From Arenimonas sp049195245 (GTDB lineage Bacteria; Pseudomonadota; Gammaproteobacteria; Xanthomonadales; Xanthomonadaceae), in contig NZ_JBMIRR010000027.1 in the NCBI RefSeq assembly GCF_049195245.1, positions 372,001-436,000 on the forward strand: a DNA stretch of 64,000 nucleotides. The letters are read 5' to 3'. Of the stretch, positions 7,579 to 16,000 are shown in pieces (the stretch's first letter is position 1; every line of letters starts with the position of its first letter). The translations under genes were made by a program, and so were the position numbers. The notes under the pieces are model-generated. The model had not been told where the DNA came from, searched no databases, and worked only from the letters and a program-made list of their open reading frames with translations.

Positions 7579-9710
7579 GGTTCTTCGCCGCGTGCGCGAA
7601 GGGCCTGGAGTACCTGCTGGCCGATGAGCTGGTGGCGCTGGGCGCGCAGCGCGCCACCGCGGCGCTGGCCGGCGCCAACGCCGAAGGCGATGCCGCGGCG
7701 GCCTACCGTGCGGTGATGCATTCGCGCCTGGCCAGCCGCGTGCTCTGGCCGCTGGCGGAGTTCGACTGCGCCAACGAGAACGACCTCTACCAGGGCGTGC
7801 ACGCGATCGACTGGAGCCTGCACCTGGATCCGGAGGGCACCCTGGCGGTGGACGCGCACGTGTCCGGCCCGGCGCTGACCCACGAACGCTACGCCGCGCA
7901 GCGCACCAAGGACGCCATCGTCGACCGCCTGCGTGCGGCGCACGGCAGCCGGCCGTCGGTGGACACCGAGGCGCCCGACCTGCGCATCAGCCTGGTGGTT
8001 CGCAAGGGCCGCGCCATCGTGTCCGTCGACATCGGCGGCGGCCCGCTGCACCGGCGCGGCTGGCGCCAGTCGCAGGGCGATGCGCCGCTGAAGGAAAACC
8101 TGGCCGCGGCCATGCTGCTGCGCGGCGGCTGGCCCAGGCTGCATGCCGAGGGCGGCGCCCTGCTGGATCCGATGTGCGGCAGCGGCACCCTGCTGATCGA
8201 AGGTGCACTGATGGCGGCCGACGTGGCGCCCGGTCTGCATCGCCTGCAGGGCGCACTGCCCACGCGCTGGCGCCAGTTCGACGAGGACCTGTGGCAGCGC
8301 ATCGAGGCCGAGGCGCGCGAGCGCGCGCAGGCGGGTCGTGCCGCGCTGCAGCCGGTGTTCCATGGCGCCGACCTGGACCCACAGGCGCTGCATTCGGCGA
8401 TCGCCAATGCCGAACGCGCGGGGGTGTCCGAGCTGATCCGCTTCGATCGCGCCGCCATTGCATCGCTCAAGCCTCCAGGACCCGCGCGTGGTCTGGTGGT
8501 CTGCAATCCGCCCTACGACGCGCGACTGGCCGCAGACGCGGCGCTGTATCGTGATCTGGGCGATGCGCTCAAACGTGCGGTGCCCGGCTGGCGCGCGGTG
8601 CTGCTGTGCGGCAGCGACGAGCTGGCGCAGGCCACCGGACTGCGCGCGTCCAAGCGCTACGCCTTCTTCAACGGCGCGCTTGAATGCACGCTGGTGGTCT
8701 GCGATCCGGTGCAGCCGCCGCCGCGCGAGCCGCGCGAGGCCAAGCCGCTGTCGGAGGGCGCGCAGATGGTGGCCAACCGCCTGCGCAAGAACCTCAAACG
8801 CCTGCGCAGCTGGCGCGAGCGCGAAGGCGTGCAGGCCTGGCGCGCCTACGACGCCGACCTGCCCGAGTACTCGGCGGCGGTGGACCTGTACCAGGAGGAC
8901 GGCGGCGACGCGCGCCTGTTCGTGCACGTGCAGGAGTACGAAGCCCCGGCGACCATCCCCGAGGCCGACAGCCGGCGCCGGTTCGGCGAGCTGCTGGACG
9001 CGGTGCGCGAGGTGTTCGCGGTGCCGCCGGCGCAGGTGTCCATCAAGACCCGCGCCCGCGGCAAGGGCGGCAGCAAGTACGGCCAGATGGACCGCCGCGG
9101 CGAGCTGGTGACGGTGCGCGAGGGCGCGGCGCGGTTGCGCGTGAACCTGTTCGATTATCTCGACACGGGCCTGTTCCTGGACCACCGCCCGCTGCGGCTG
9201 CGCATCGGCCGCGAGTCGCGCGGCAAGCGTGTGCTCAACCTGTTCGCCTACACCGGTGCGGCCAGCGTGCACGCGGCGGTGGGGGGCGCCACCAGTACCA
9301 CCAGCGTGGACCTGTCGGCCACCTACCTGGAATGGGCGGGTCAGAACCTGGCGCTGAACGGCGCCACCGGCCCACAGCACCAGTTGGTGCAGGCCGACGT
9401 GATGGCCTGGCTGCAGGCCGACCGCGGGCGCTACGACCTGATCTTCTGCGATCCGCCGACGTTCTCGAATTCGGCGCGCGCGCAGGACTTCGATGCCCAG
9501 GCCGACCACGTGCGGCTGCTGCGTGCCTGCCTGTCGCGGCTGGCGCCCGACGGCCTGCTGCTGTTCTCCAACAACTTCCGGCGCTTCAAGCTGGACGAGG
9601 CAGCGGTGTCCGAGTTCGCCCGTTTCCGCGAGATCAGCCCCAGCACGATCGCGCCCGACTTCGAGCGCAACCCGCGCATCCATCGCTGCTGGGAGCTGCG
9701 GCCGCTCTAG
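7575..9710 (+). CDS. rlmKL: Bifunctional 23S rRNA methyltransferase RlmKL
   Basis: This 711-residue fusion (E. coli 702) methylates 23S rRNA at G2445 (N2, RlmL part) and G2069 (N7, RlmK part). The N-terminal part has a THUMP region and an SAM-binding LLDPMCGSGTLLIE (about residue 197) with catalytic CNPPYD (about 309). The C-terminal part has VLNLFAYTGAASVHAA (about 553) and FCDPPTFSNS (about 624). The GTG start overlaps the upstream stop (GTGA) and the protein begins RFFAACAKGLEYLL, matching the family N-terminus. It is followed by a hairpin. Confidence 0.95.
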   Translation: MRFFAACAKGLEYLLADELVALGAQRATAALAGANAEGDAAAAYRAVMHSRLASRVLWPLAEFDCANENDLYQGVHAIDWSLHLDPEGTLAVDAHVSGPALTHERYAAQRTKDAIVDRLRAAHGSRPSVDTEAPDLRISLVVRKGRAIVSVDIGGGPLHRRGWRQSQGDAPLKENLAAAMLLRGGWPRLHAEGGALLDPMCGSGTLLIEGALMAADVAPGLHRLQGALPTRWRQFDEDLWQRIEAEARERAQAGRAALQPVFHGADLDPQALHSAIANAERAGVSELIRFDRAAIASLKPPGPARGLVVCNPPYDARLAADAALYRDLGDALKRAVPGWRAVLLCGSDELAQATGLRASKRYAFFNGALECTLVVCDPVQPPPREPREAKPLSEGAQMVANRLRKNLKRLRSWREREGVQAWRAYDADLPEYSAAVDLYQEDGGDARLFVHVQEYEAPATIPEADSRRRFGELLDAVREVFAVPPAQVSIKTRARGKGGSKYGQMDRRGELVTVREGAARLRVNLFDYLDTGLFLDHRPLRLRIGRESRGKRVLNLFAYTGAASVHAAVGGATSTTSVDLSATYLEWAGQNLALNGATGPQHQLVQADVMAWLQADRGRYDLIFCDPPTFSNSARAQDFDAQADHVRLLRACLSRLAPDGLLLFSNNFRRFKLDEAAVSEFARFREISPSTIAPDFERNPRIHRCWELRPL

Positions 9711-9726
9711 GGGGGGGTGGACGCGG

Positions 9727-9749
9727 GCCGGCGGTTTGGTCCCGCCGGC
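9727..9749. terminator. Hairpin between rlmKL and the convergent DUF6491-like gene
   Basis: A perfect 8-bp stem (GCCGGCGG, 9727-9734, with 9742-9749) closes a TTTGGTC loop in the 50-base convergent gap. No U-tract, but the position fits a terminator for both genes. Confidence 0.5.
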
Positions 9750-9760
9750 GCCGCTCCCGC

Positions 9761-10201
9761 TCACTTCACCGATTCGCTGGTCGTGACGCTGCCGGAGCGG
9801 CGCTCGGTGGCCGCGCGATAGGTTTCGGCATCGATCAGCTCCACGCGATCGATGCGGCAGCTGGCGATGCCAAATTCGATGCGCTCGCCGACATTGCCGC
9901 AGATGCGGCCGCTGACTGCGTCGCCGCGGAACTTGAGCTTCTTGGCCGAGCCCAGTTCGGTGCAGGCGCCTGCCAGGTGCATGCGGTACTTGCGGCGGCC
10001 GGCGTCCACCACCAGCTGGTCGCTGTCGACGTACTGCCAGTCGCGCGCGGCCGCGGGCTCCAGACAGTCGGGGCCGCGCAGCAGGGTGCGCTTGGCCACC
10101 GGCGTGGCGTCGGCGGCGGGGTCCTCGGCGGCGCGGCCGGGGCGGACGGCAAAGGCGGTGGCCAGGGCAAGGCTCAGGATCAGCAGGGCAGGGGCGCGCA
10201 T
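9761..10201 (-). CDS. Periplasmic protein resembling DUF6491
   Basis: The protein has 146 residues with a signal peptide (hydrophobic core ALLILSLALATAFAV, cleavage near GRAAE). The mature domain holds regularly placed cysteines (GPDCLEP, GACTEL, RICGN, ASCRID), a pattern I associate with DUF6491 proteins of Xanthomonadaceae and Caulobacterales. Function is unknown. The start at 10201 is preferred because GGAGAG lies just upstream; an in-frame ATG at 10228 would add nine residues before the signal peptide. It converges on rlmKL and diverges from the methyltransferase gene. Confidence 0.72.
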   Translation of the reverse strand: MRAPALLILSLALATAFAVRPGRAAEDPAADATPVAKRTLLRGPDCLEPAAARDWQYVDSDQLVVDAGRRKYRMHLAGACTELGSAKKLKFRGDAVSGRICGNVGERIEFGIASCRIDRVELIDAETYRAATERRSGSVTTSESVK

Positions 10202-10280
10202 GGGTCTCTCCGGCGTTGGGGTCGGCAACCGGATTCTTCAATCCGGCCACTTAACCCGGGCGAAACAGACCGGGGCGCAT

Positions 10281-10286
10281 TATGCT
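10281..10286 (+). promoter_or_regulatory. Possible -10 (TATGCT) for the methyltransferase gene
   Basis: TATGCT ends 6 bases before the ATG at 10293, and no ribosome binding site is visible. This is the spacing expected of a leaderless mRNA. The -35 region (about 10258-10263) is not consensus. Confidence 0.35.
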
Positions 10287-10292
10287 GTGACC

Positions 10293-10922
10293 ATGGACCG
10301 CAACCCGCACAACGCCACCACCCTGGGCTGGACCTTTTTCAGGCAGTGGCTGAAGAACCCGCTGGGCATGGCGGCGATCTCGCCGTCGAGTCCGCAGCTG
10401 GCGCGGCAGATGATGTCGGAATTGCCGCGCGGCGCCAGGCGCGTGATCGAACTGGGCGGCGGCACCGGCGTCTTCACCCAGGCCCTGCTCGACCACGGCA
10501 TCGCGCCGTCCGACCTGCTGGTGCTGGAGCTCAATGAAGAGCTGCACCAGCACCTGCAGAAACATTTCCCGCAGGTGCAGGTCGCCTGCGCCGACGCCCG
10601 CGACCTGGCCGAGCTGGCCCTGGCCCGCGGCTTCGGTCCCGAAGCACCCGCGGACGCGGTGATTTCCGGCCTGGGCCTGCTGTCCATGCCCAAGGCCACG
10701 CAGCAGGCCATCCTGGGCGCGGCCTTCGACTGCATGCAGCCGCAGGGCCGCTTCGTGCAGTTCACCTACGGTCCGGCCAACCCCGTGGCCAAGGAAGTGG
10801 TCGAGGCGCTGGACCTCAACGCCCGGCGCGGCAGCTTCACCTGGTGGAACGTGCCGCCGGCCACGGTGTACGTCTACTCGCGGCGTGTCTCGCGGGCCAT
10901 TCCGCCCCGTTCGATGCGCTGA
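10293..10922 (+). CDS. SAM-dependent methyltransferase (PmtA / rRNA adenine dimethyltransferase-like)
   Basis: This 209-residue Rossmann methyltransferase shows motif I VIELGGGTGVFTQAL (about residues 50-64), an acidic LELNEEL and a DARDL motif. The N-terminal TFFRQWLKNPLGMAAISPSS resembles phospholipid N-methyltransferases (PmtA type) and the related group annotated as rRNA adenine dimethyltransferase-like. The substrate could be phosphatidylethanolamine, but sequence alone does not settle this. The start has no clear Shine-Dalgarno. The neighbours on both sides are on the opposite strand, so it is probably monocistronic. Confidence 0.82.
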   Translation: MDRNPHNATTLGWTFFRQWLKNPLGMAAISPSSPQLARQMMSELPRGARRVIELGGGTGVFTQALLDHGIAPSDLLVLELNEELHQHLQKHFPQVQVACADARDLAELALARGFGPEAPADAVISGLGLLSMPKATQQAILGAAFDCMQPQGRFVQFTYGPANPVAKEVVEALDLNARRGSFTWWNVPPATVYVYSRRVSRAIPPRSMR

Positions 10923-10930
10923 AACCCGCG

Positions 10931-10949
10931 CCGCCCGCCACCCGGGCGG
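10931..10949. terminator. Hairpin between methyltransferase and binding-protein genes
   Basis: The 7-bp stem CCGCCCG (10931-10937) pairs with CGGGCGG (10943-10949) around a five-base loop in a 42-base convergent gap. It is G/C-only with no U-tract. Confidence 0.45.
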
Positions 10950-10964
10950 ACGACGCGTATCGGC

Positions 10965-12110
10965 TCAGCGGCCAGTCTTGATCGTGGTCCAGGCGCGCAC
11001 GCGCTCGCGGGTGACTTCCGGCGACAGCGTGCGCGGGTCCACCAGCTTGGCCATCACCTCGGCCGGCGGGTAGATGGCCGGGTCCTGCGCCACCTCGGGA
11101 TCGATCAACGGCTTGGCCGCTTCGTTCGCGCTGGCGTAGGCCACGTAGCCGGTAATGCCGGCGGCCACCTCGGGCTTGAGCAGGTAGTTGATGAAGGCAT
11201 GGGCGTTGTCCACGTGCGGCGCATCCTTGGGCACGGCCATCAGGTCCACCCAGCGCAGCGCGCCTTCCTTGGGAATGAAGTACTGGATCTCGACGCCGTT
11301 GTCGGCCTCGGCCGCGCGGTCACGCGCCTGGAACACGTCCCCGGAATAGCCCATCACCAGGCACAGGTCGCCGCTGGCCAGTTCCTCGATGTACTTGGAG
11401 GAGTTGAAGTAGCGGATGTGCGGGCGGATGCGGGCGTAGGCCTCGGTGACTACCTGGGTTTCGTCGCCCGTGATGGCGTTGGGATCGCGGCCGGCGTGGA
11501 TCAGCGCGGCGGCGAAGGTTTCCTGCTCGTCGTCGAGCACGGAAATGCCGCAGGCCGCCAGCTTCTCGGCATTGGCCGGGTCGAACAGCAGCGACCACGA
11601 ATCCAGCGCGGCGTCCTCGCCCAGCGCGGCCTTCACCTTGGCCACGTTGATGCCCAGGCCGGTGGTGCCCCACATGTAGGGCACGGTGTGGACATTGCCC
11701 GGGTCCACGTCCACCAGGCCGGCCAGCAGGGCCTGGTCGAGGTTGCCGTAGTTGCCCAGCTTGGCCCGGTCCAGCGGCGCGTACACGCCGGCCTGGATGT
11801 GGCGCTGCGCAAACGGCCGCGCCGAGGGAAAGACCACGTCGTAGCCCGAGGCGCCTGCCATCAGCTTGGTCTCGAGCATCTCGTTGGTGTCGTAGACGTC
11901 GTAGACGACCTTGATGCCGGTTTCCTTCTCGAAGTTGGCCAGGGTGTCCTCGGCCACGTAGTCGGACCAGTTGTAGACGTAGACCACCTTCTCGCCGCCG
12001 GCCTTGGCGGCAGGCGCTGCGCCGGTGGCACCGTCGGCCGCGGGATCGGGACTGCGGCCGCAGGCGGCGAGCAGCAGCGCGGTGGCGATCAGGCTCAGGC
12101 GCAGGGTCAT
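10965..12110 (-). CDS. Polyamine-type ABC transporter substrate-binding lipoprotein (PotF/PotD-like)
   Basis: This 381-residue lipoprotein has signal MTLRLSLIATALLLAAC with a lipobox. It matches the spermidine/putrescine binding family: VYNWSDYVAEDTLANFEKETGI, NEMLETKLMAGASGYDVVFPS, VPYMWGTTGLGIN and a C-terminal YLLKPEVAAGITGYVAYASAN. In this family the protein delivers putrescine or spermidine to a PotGHI-type permease. No permease or ATPase gene lies next to it, so it is either an orphan binding protein or served by a distant transporter. CGGAG precedes the start. Both neighbours are unrelated. Confidence 0.88.
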   Translation of the reverse strand: MTLRLSLIATALLLAACGRSPDPAADGATGAAPAAKAGGEKVVYVYNWSDYVAEDTLANFEKETGIKVVYDVYDTNEMLETKLMAGASGYDVVFPSARPFAQRHIQAGVYAPLDRAKLGNYGNLDQALLAGLVDVDPGNVHTVPYMWGTTGLGINVAKVKAALGEDAALDSWSLLFDPANAEKLAACGISVLDDEQETFAAALIHAGRDPNAITGDETQVVTEAYARIRPHIRYFNSSKYIEELASGDLCLVMGYSGDVFQARDRAAEADNGVEIQYFIPKEGALRWVDLMAVPKDAPHVDNAHAFINYLLKPEVAAGITGYVAYASANEAAKPLIDPEVAQDPAIYPPAEVMAKLVDPRTLSPEVTRERVRAWTTIKTGR

Positions 12111-12184
12111 GGCGGCACTCCGTAGGGTCGGGCCTGCATGTTCGGTGCCGGGGCTCGGGCCTGTCAACGCGAGCCACGCGTGCT

Positions 12185-12790
12185 TCAGCGCCCGGCCTGC
12201 CACTCGCTGGCCAGCAGGCCCATCACCACGCTGTCCTGCAGCTCGCCGGCCACCTGCCAGCGCTGGCGCAGGTAGCCCTCGCGCCGGAAACCCAAGGCTT
12301 CGAGCGTGCGCAGCGCGGCCTGGTTGCGCGGATCCACATCGGCCTCGAGCCGGCGCAGTCCGAGTGGCCCGAATGCATGCGGCAGCAACACGGTCAGCGC
12401 CTCCCGCGCATAGCGCCGGCCCCCGTGCTCGCGCGACAGGGCAAAGCCCAGGTCGGCGCGGCCCTGGGCCAGGTCGACGCCCGACAGCGTGACGGTGCCG
12501 ACCACGCGGTCGTCGCCGCGCAGGGCGATGCCCCACTGCAGCAGGTTGCCCTGGGCGAATCCGCGCTCGATCGCTTCCAGGTAGATGCTGGCCTCGTCCC
12601 GGTGCGGCCAGGCGGCGTGGTTCCAGTAGCGCATCAGGTCCGGGTTGGCGAAGACCGCGTGCAGGTCGTCCAGATCGACGGCGGTCATCCATCGCAGCTG
12701 CAGCCGGGGCGCGGTCAGGGTCGGCAGGCGCTCACCCACCGGCGCCGGGGCGGGCGGGGTGCGGGCGGATCGGCTGCGGAGGCTGGGCAT
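12185..12790 (-). CDS. GNAT family N-acetyltransferase (RimJ/RimL-like)
   Basis: This 201-residue protein has the GNAT layout of the Acetyltransf_3 group: LTAPRLQLRWMTAVDLDDL at the start, a central VVGTVTLSG strand, the acetyl-CoA loop HGGRRYAREAL, and LRRLEADVDPRNQAALRTLEALGF, followed by REGYLR. That is typical of RimJ/RimL-like enzymes acetylating N-terminal amines or small molecules. The first ~25 residues are Arg/Pro-rich and may not belong to the fold, so a later start is possible. The acceptor is unknown. Confidence 0.82.
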   Translation of the reverse strand: MPSLRSRSARTPPAPAPVGERLPTLTAPRLQLRWMTAVDLDDLHAVFANPDLMRYWNHAAWPHRDEASIYLEAIERGFAQGNLLQWGIALRGDDRVVGTVTLSGVDLAQGRADLGFALSREHGGRRYAREALTVLLPHAFGPLGLRRLEADVDPRNQAALRTLEALGFRREGYLRQRWQVAGELQDSVVMGLLASEWQAGR

Positions 12791-12890
12791 CGGGCAGGGC
12801 CATGGCGGGGGACGGGACAGTCACAATGCAATACGCAGTCCCGGCGTCCGTCCGGACGGCGGGGCTGGCCCCGACCGGAGAGCCGTGCAA

Positions 12891-12929
12891 CCCTGCGTTG
12901 CAGGCCCCGGGGCTGCAAGCCCCGCAGGG
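12891..12929. repeat. Long imperfect cruciform upstream of the first pirin gene
   Basis: Outer arms CCCTGC/GCAGGG (12891-12896 with 12924-12929) enclose an inner stem TTGCA-GCCC/GGGC-TGCAA (about 12898-12918, one bulged G). It lies between the divergent GNAT and pirin genes. It could be a REP-like element, an operator or an upstream transcript end. Whether it recurs elsewhere in the genome cannot be judged here. Confidence 0.5.
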
Positions 12930-12982
12930 CGGCCCTACCTTGATGGCATGGCGCCGCAGGCGCCCCATTCCAGGAGACCCCC

Positions 12983-13828
12983 ATGTCCACTGCGCGTCCC
13001 GTCCTTCGCAAGCTGCGCGGCATGCCCGCGTCCGACGGCGCCGGCGTCAAGCTCACGCGCGTGATCGGCACGCCGCCGCTGCCCGATCTCGATCCCTTCC
13101 TGATGCTCGATGAGTTCGGCACCGACAAGGCCGAGGACTACCTGGCCGGCTTTCCCTCGCATCCGCACCGCGGCTTCGAAACCGTGACCTACATGCTCGA
13201 CGGCCGCATGCGCCATCGCGACAACCACGGCAACGAAGGTCTGCTGGTGCCGGGCAGCGTGCAGTGGATGACCGCGGGCCGTGGCATCGTGCACTCGGAG
13301 ATGCCCGAGCAGGAGGAGGGCCGCATGCGCGGCTTCCAGCTGTGGGTGAACCTGCCCGCCAGCGAGAAGATGACGGCGCCGCGCTATCAGGAATACGGCG
13401 CAGACCGCTTTCCCGAAACCCGGCCCGCACCGGGCGTGGCAGTGAAGGTGATCGCGGGCCAGGTGGGCGACGTGGCGGGTCCGATCGTGCAGCCAGCCAC
13501 CGAGCCGACTTATCTCGACGTGGGACTGGACGCGGGCGCTCGCTTCGAACACGCGCTTCCGGCCGGACACACGGCGTTTGCCTACGTCTACGAAGGCGCA
13601 GCGCAGCTGGGTGAATCGGATGGCGCGGCGACCGTGGATGCGCGCGAACTGGCGGTGTTCGGCCCCGGCGACCGGATCGTGGTCGAAGGGCGCGTGGCCG
13701 GCACGCGCCTGATCCTGGTCGGCGGACGCCCCCTGCGTGAACCGGTGGCGCGCTACGGCCCGTTCGTGATGAACACGCAAGCCGAACTCCGTCAGGCGTT
13801 CGAGGATTTCCAGGCCGGCCGTTTCTGA
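12983..13828 (+). CDS. Pirin family protein (paralogue 1)
   Basis: This 281-residue bicupin pirin has FLMLDEFG, FPSHPHRGFETVTYMLDG (metal-binding His pair), MRHRDNHGNEG, VQWMTAGRGIVHSEMP (further His and Glu ligands) and GFQLWVNLP. Pirins bind Fe(II); some are quercetin 2,3-dioxygenases and others are redox-related regulators. All four cupin metal ligands appear to be present, so catalytic metal binding is plausible. AGGAG precedes the start. It is followed 30 bases later by osmC on the same strand, which suggests a stress-linked two-gene unit. Confidence 0.9.
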   Translation: MSTARPVLRKLRGMPASDGAGVKLTRVIGTPPLPDLDPFLMLDEFGTDKAEDYLAGFPSHPHRGFETVTYMLDGRMRHRDNHGNEGLLVPGSVQWMTAGRGIVHSEMPEQEEGRMRGFQLWVNLPASEKMTAPRYQEYGADRFPETRPAPGVAVKVIAGQVGDVAGPIVQPATEPTYLDVGLDAGARFEHALPAGHTAFAYVYEGAAQLGESDGAATVDARELAVFGPGDRIVVEGRVAGTRLILVGGRPLREPVARYGPFVMNTQAELRQAFEDFQAGRF

Positions 13829-13857
13829 GCCGGCAGACCCGCACCCCAGGAGCCGCC

Positions 13858-14259
13858 ATGAGCGCACGCCCCGCCCACGCCCGCATCGGTGAGACCTATC
13901 CGCCCTACGCCACGCAGCTGGTCGTGGGGGCCCACCACTGGGTCGCCGACGAACCCGCGGACCTGGGCGGCACCGATTCCGGGCCAGCACCCGACGAGGT
14001 GCTGCTGGCGGCGCTGGCCTCGTGCACCGCGATCACGCTGCGCATGTACGCGCAGCGCAAGCAGTGGCCGCTGGACGGCGTGGAGGTGGACGTGGCCTAT
14101 GCCGAACGCGGCAAGGACCGCACGGTGCTGCAGCGGACCGTGCACCTGCACGGTCCGCTGGACGACACGCAGCGCGAGCGGCTGCTGCAGGTTGCCAATG
14201 CCTGCCCGGTGCACAAGATCCTGACCGGGCAGGTCGAGGTGCCGACGGCCCTGGCCTAA
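13858..14259 (+). CDS. OsmC/Ohr family peroxiredoxin-like protein
   Basis: This 133-residue OsmC family protein acts as a thiol-dependent reducer of organic hydroperoxides in the cytoplasm. The two redox cysteines are visible in LASCTAITLRMYA (about residue 59) and ANACPVHKIL (about 117), together with the GPAPDEVLLAALA helix. Spacing fits the OsmC-like/YhfA-type group. AGGAG lies upstream. Its TAA stop overlaps the TAG stop of aqpZ on the other strand. Confidence 0.88.
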   Translation: MSARPAHARIGETYPPYATQLVVGAHHWVADEPADLGGTDSGPAPDEVLLAALASCTAITLRMYAQRKQWPLDGVEVDVAYAERGKDRTVLQRTVHLHGPLDDTQRERLLQVANACPVHKILTGQVEVPTALA

Positions 14260-14963
14260 TCGCGCTCGGCCTGCAGCCAGCGGGACACGAATCCCGCGAC
14301 CACCGCACCCACGATCGGCGCCAGCCAGAACAGCCACAGCTGCGACACCGCGCCGGCATCGGCGAAGAAGGCCACGCCGGTCGAGCGCGCCGGATTCACC
14401 GAGGTATTGGTGACCGGGATGCTGACCAGGTGGATCAGCGTCAGGCACAGGCCGATCGCGATCGGCGCGAAGCCGGCCGGCGCGCGTTTGCTGGTGGCAC
14501 CCAGGATCACGATGAGGAAGAAGAAGGTCATCAGCACTTCGGTGATGGCTGCTGCCATCAGGTTGTAGCCGCCGGGCGAGCGCGCATCGAAGCCATTGCT
14601 CGCGAAGCCGCCGGCCTCGAAGCCGGGCTTGCCCGTGCAGATGTGGTACAGCGCCGCGCCCGCGAGCACGCCGCCGATCACCTGCGCCAGCACGTAGGGC
14701 ACCAGGTCGCGCGCCGGAAAGCGGCCGGCCGCCCACAGGCCCAGGCTGACCGCCGGATTGAAGTGCCCGCCCGAGATGTGCCCGACCGCGTAGGCCATGG
14801 TCAGCACGGTCAGGCCGAAGGCCAGTGACACGCCGACCAGGCCGATGCCCAGCGGGTTGCCGTCGCCGCCGAAGTTCGCGGCGATTACCGCGCTGCCGCA
14901 GCCGCCGAACACCAGCCAGAAGGTGCCGAACGCTTCGGCGCCGAGTTTGTTTGCCAAGCCCAT
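14256..14963 (-). CDS. aqpZ: Aquaporin Z
   Basis: This six-helix water channel (235 residues; E. coli 231) carries both NPA motifs, GGHFNPAVS (about residue 62) and TNTSVNPARS (about 185), with the LTLIHLVSIPV segment that supplies the His of the selectivity filter and the Arg after the second NPA. A water-selective rather than glycerol channel is expected. The start has a strong GGGAGGGAG; an in-frame upstream extension is unsupported. The stop is nested with that of the convergent OsmC gene. Confidence 0.95.
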   Translation of the reverse strand: MGLANKLGAEAFGTFWLVFGGCGSAVIAANFGGDGNPLGIGLVGVSLAFGLTVLTMAYAVGHISGGHFNPAVSLGLWAAGRFPARDLVPYVLAQVIGGVLAGAALYHICTGKPGFEAGGFASNGFDARSPGGYNLMAAAITEVLMTFFFLIVILGATSKRAPAGFAPIAIGLCLTLIHLVSIPVTNTSVNPARSTGVAFFADAGAVSQLWLFWLAPIVGAVVAGFVSRWLQAERD

Positions 14964-15062
14964 GAGTCTCCCTCCCAGGAACACGGTGGCGGGCCGCGGC
15001 GCGGACCGGTCGTTCTGCACGACCCGCCCTTTATGCACCTGCGGACGCCGGCCGGGAAGGGG

Positions 15063-15926
15063 TCAGCGCTCGGGCAGCGGGATGAACTCGGTTTCGCCCG
15101 GGACCTGGCCCATCCGCCCTTCGCGCCAGTCGTCCTTGGCCTGCTCGATGCGCTCGCGCCGGCTGGACACGAAGTTCCACCACAGGTGGCGATGGCCGTC
15201 CACGGGCGCGCCGCCCAACAGCATCACGCGGGCGTCGGTGCGCGCGCGCAGCAGCGGCTCGGTGCCGGGCTCGAGCACGGCCAGGTGGCCCGCCGCGAGA
15301 GGTTCGCCGTCCAGGTCCAGTTCGCCCTCGACCGGGTACAGCGCGCGTTCGACGTGCTCGGCCGGGATCGGCAGGGCGCAGCCCGCCTGCAGGTCGATCG
15401 ACACGTACAGCGTGTCGGCCAGCACGGCCACCGGCGAGCGAACGCCGAAGGCATGGCCGGCCACCACCCGCAGCGTCGCGCCCGGCAGCTCAACGACCGG
15501 CAGCGACGCGCGTGGATGATGGGCAAACGACGGCTCCACTTCCTCGTGCGCCTGCGGCAGCGCCACCCAGGTCTGCAGGCCGTGCATCGCGTGGGCCTGG
15601 CCCAGCAGCCGTTCGGGCGTGCGTTCGGAGTGCACGATGCCGCGCCCGGCGGTCATCCAGTTGACGTCACCCGGGTTGATCTCCTGCTGCGAGCCCAGGC
15701 TGTCGCGATGCATGATCGCGCCTTCCCACAGGTAAGTGACGGTCGCCAGGCCGATGTGCGGATGCGGCCGCACCTCCAGCGGATGGGCGCCGTCGAGCAC
15801 GGCCGGGCCGATATGGTCGAGGAAGACGAAGGGACCGACGCTGCGGCGCTGCGCATGCGGCAGCAGCCGCTTGACGGTGAAGCCGCCGCCCAGGTCGTGC
15901 ACGCGCGGGGGTATCGACTGCGGCAT
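15063..15926 (-). CDS. Pirin family protein (paralogue 2)
   Basis: This 287-residue pirin shows the same ligand pattern as its neighbour: FVFLDHIGPA, RPHPHIGLATVTYLWEG, MHRDSLGSQQEI, VNWMTAGRGIVHSE and GLQTWVALP. It retains both cupin domains, and the C-terminal one ends with ARVMLLGGAPVDGHRHLWWNFV. The start with AGGA upstream is preferred over an in-frame codon 33 bases further up. Lying close to aqpZ on the same strand, it may share its transcript as the upstream gene. The substrate is unknown. Confidence 0.9.
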   Translation of the reverse strand: MPQSIPPRVHDLGGGFTVKRLLPHAQRRSVGPFVFLDHIGPAVLDGAHPLEVRPHPHIGLATVTYLWEGAIMHRDSLGSQQEINPGDVNWMTAGRGIVHSERTPERLLGQAHAMHGLQTWVALPQAHEEVEPSFAHHPRASLPVVELPGATLRVVAGHAFGVRSPVAVLADTLYVSIDLQAGCALPIPAEHVERALYPVEGELDLDGEPLAAGHLAVLEPGTEPLLRARTDARVMLLGGAPVDGHRHLWWNFVSSRRERIEQAKDDWREGRMGQVPGETEFIPLPER

Positions 15927-16000
15927 GGGGGTGTCCTGTGGATCCAGGGACGCCAGCATGCCACGCGGGCCGCGCGCGGGGCTGCAACGCTGGGTTGCCC

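Noticed and set aside
7380..10250. 956-codon minus-strand frame antisense to rlmKL
   Set aside because: The plus strand carries a full-length RlmKL with all motifs; the antisense product shows repetitive composition and no domain.
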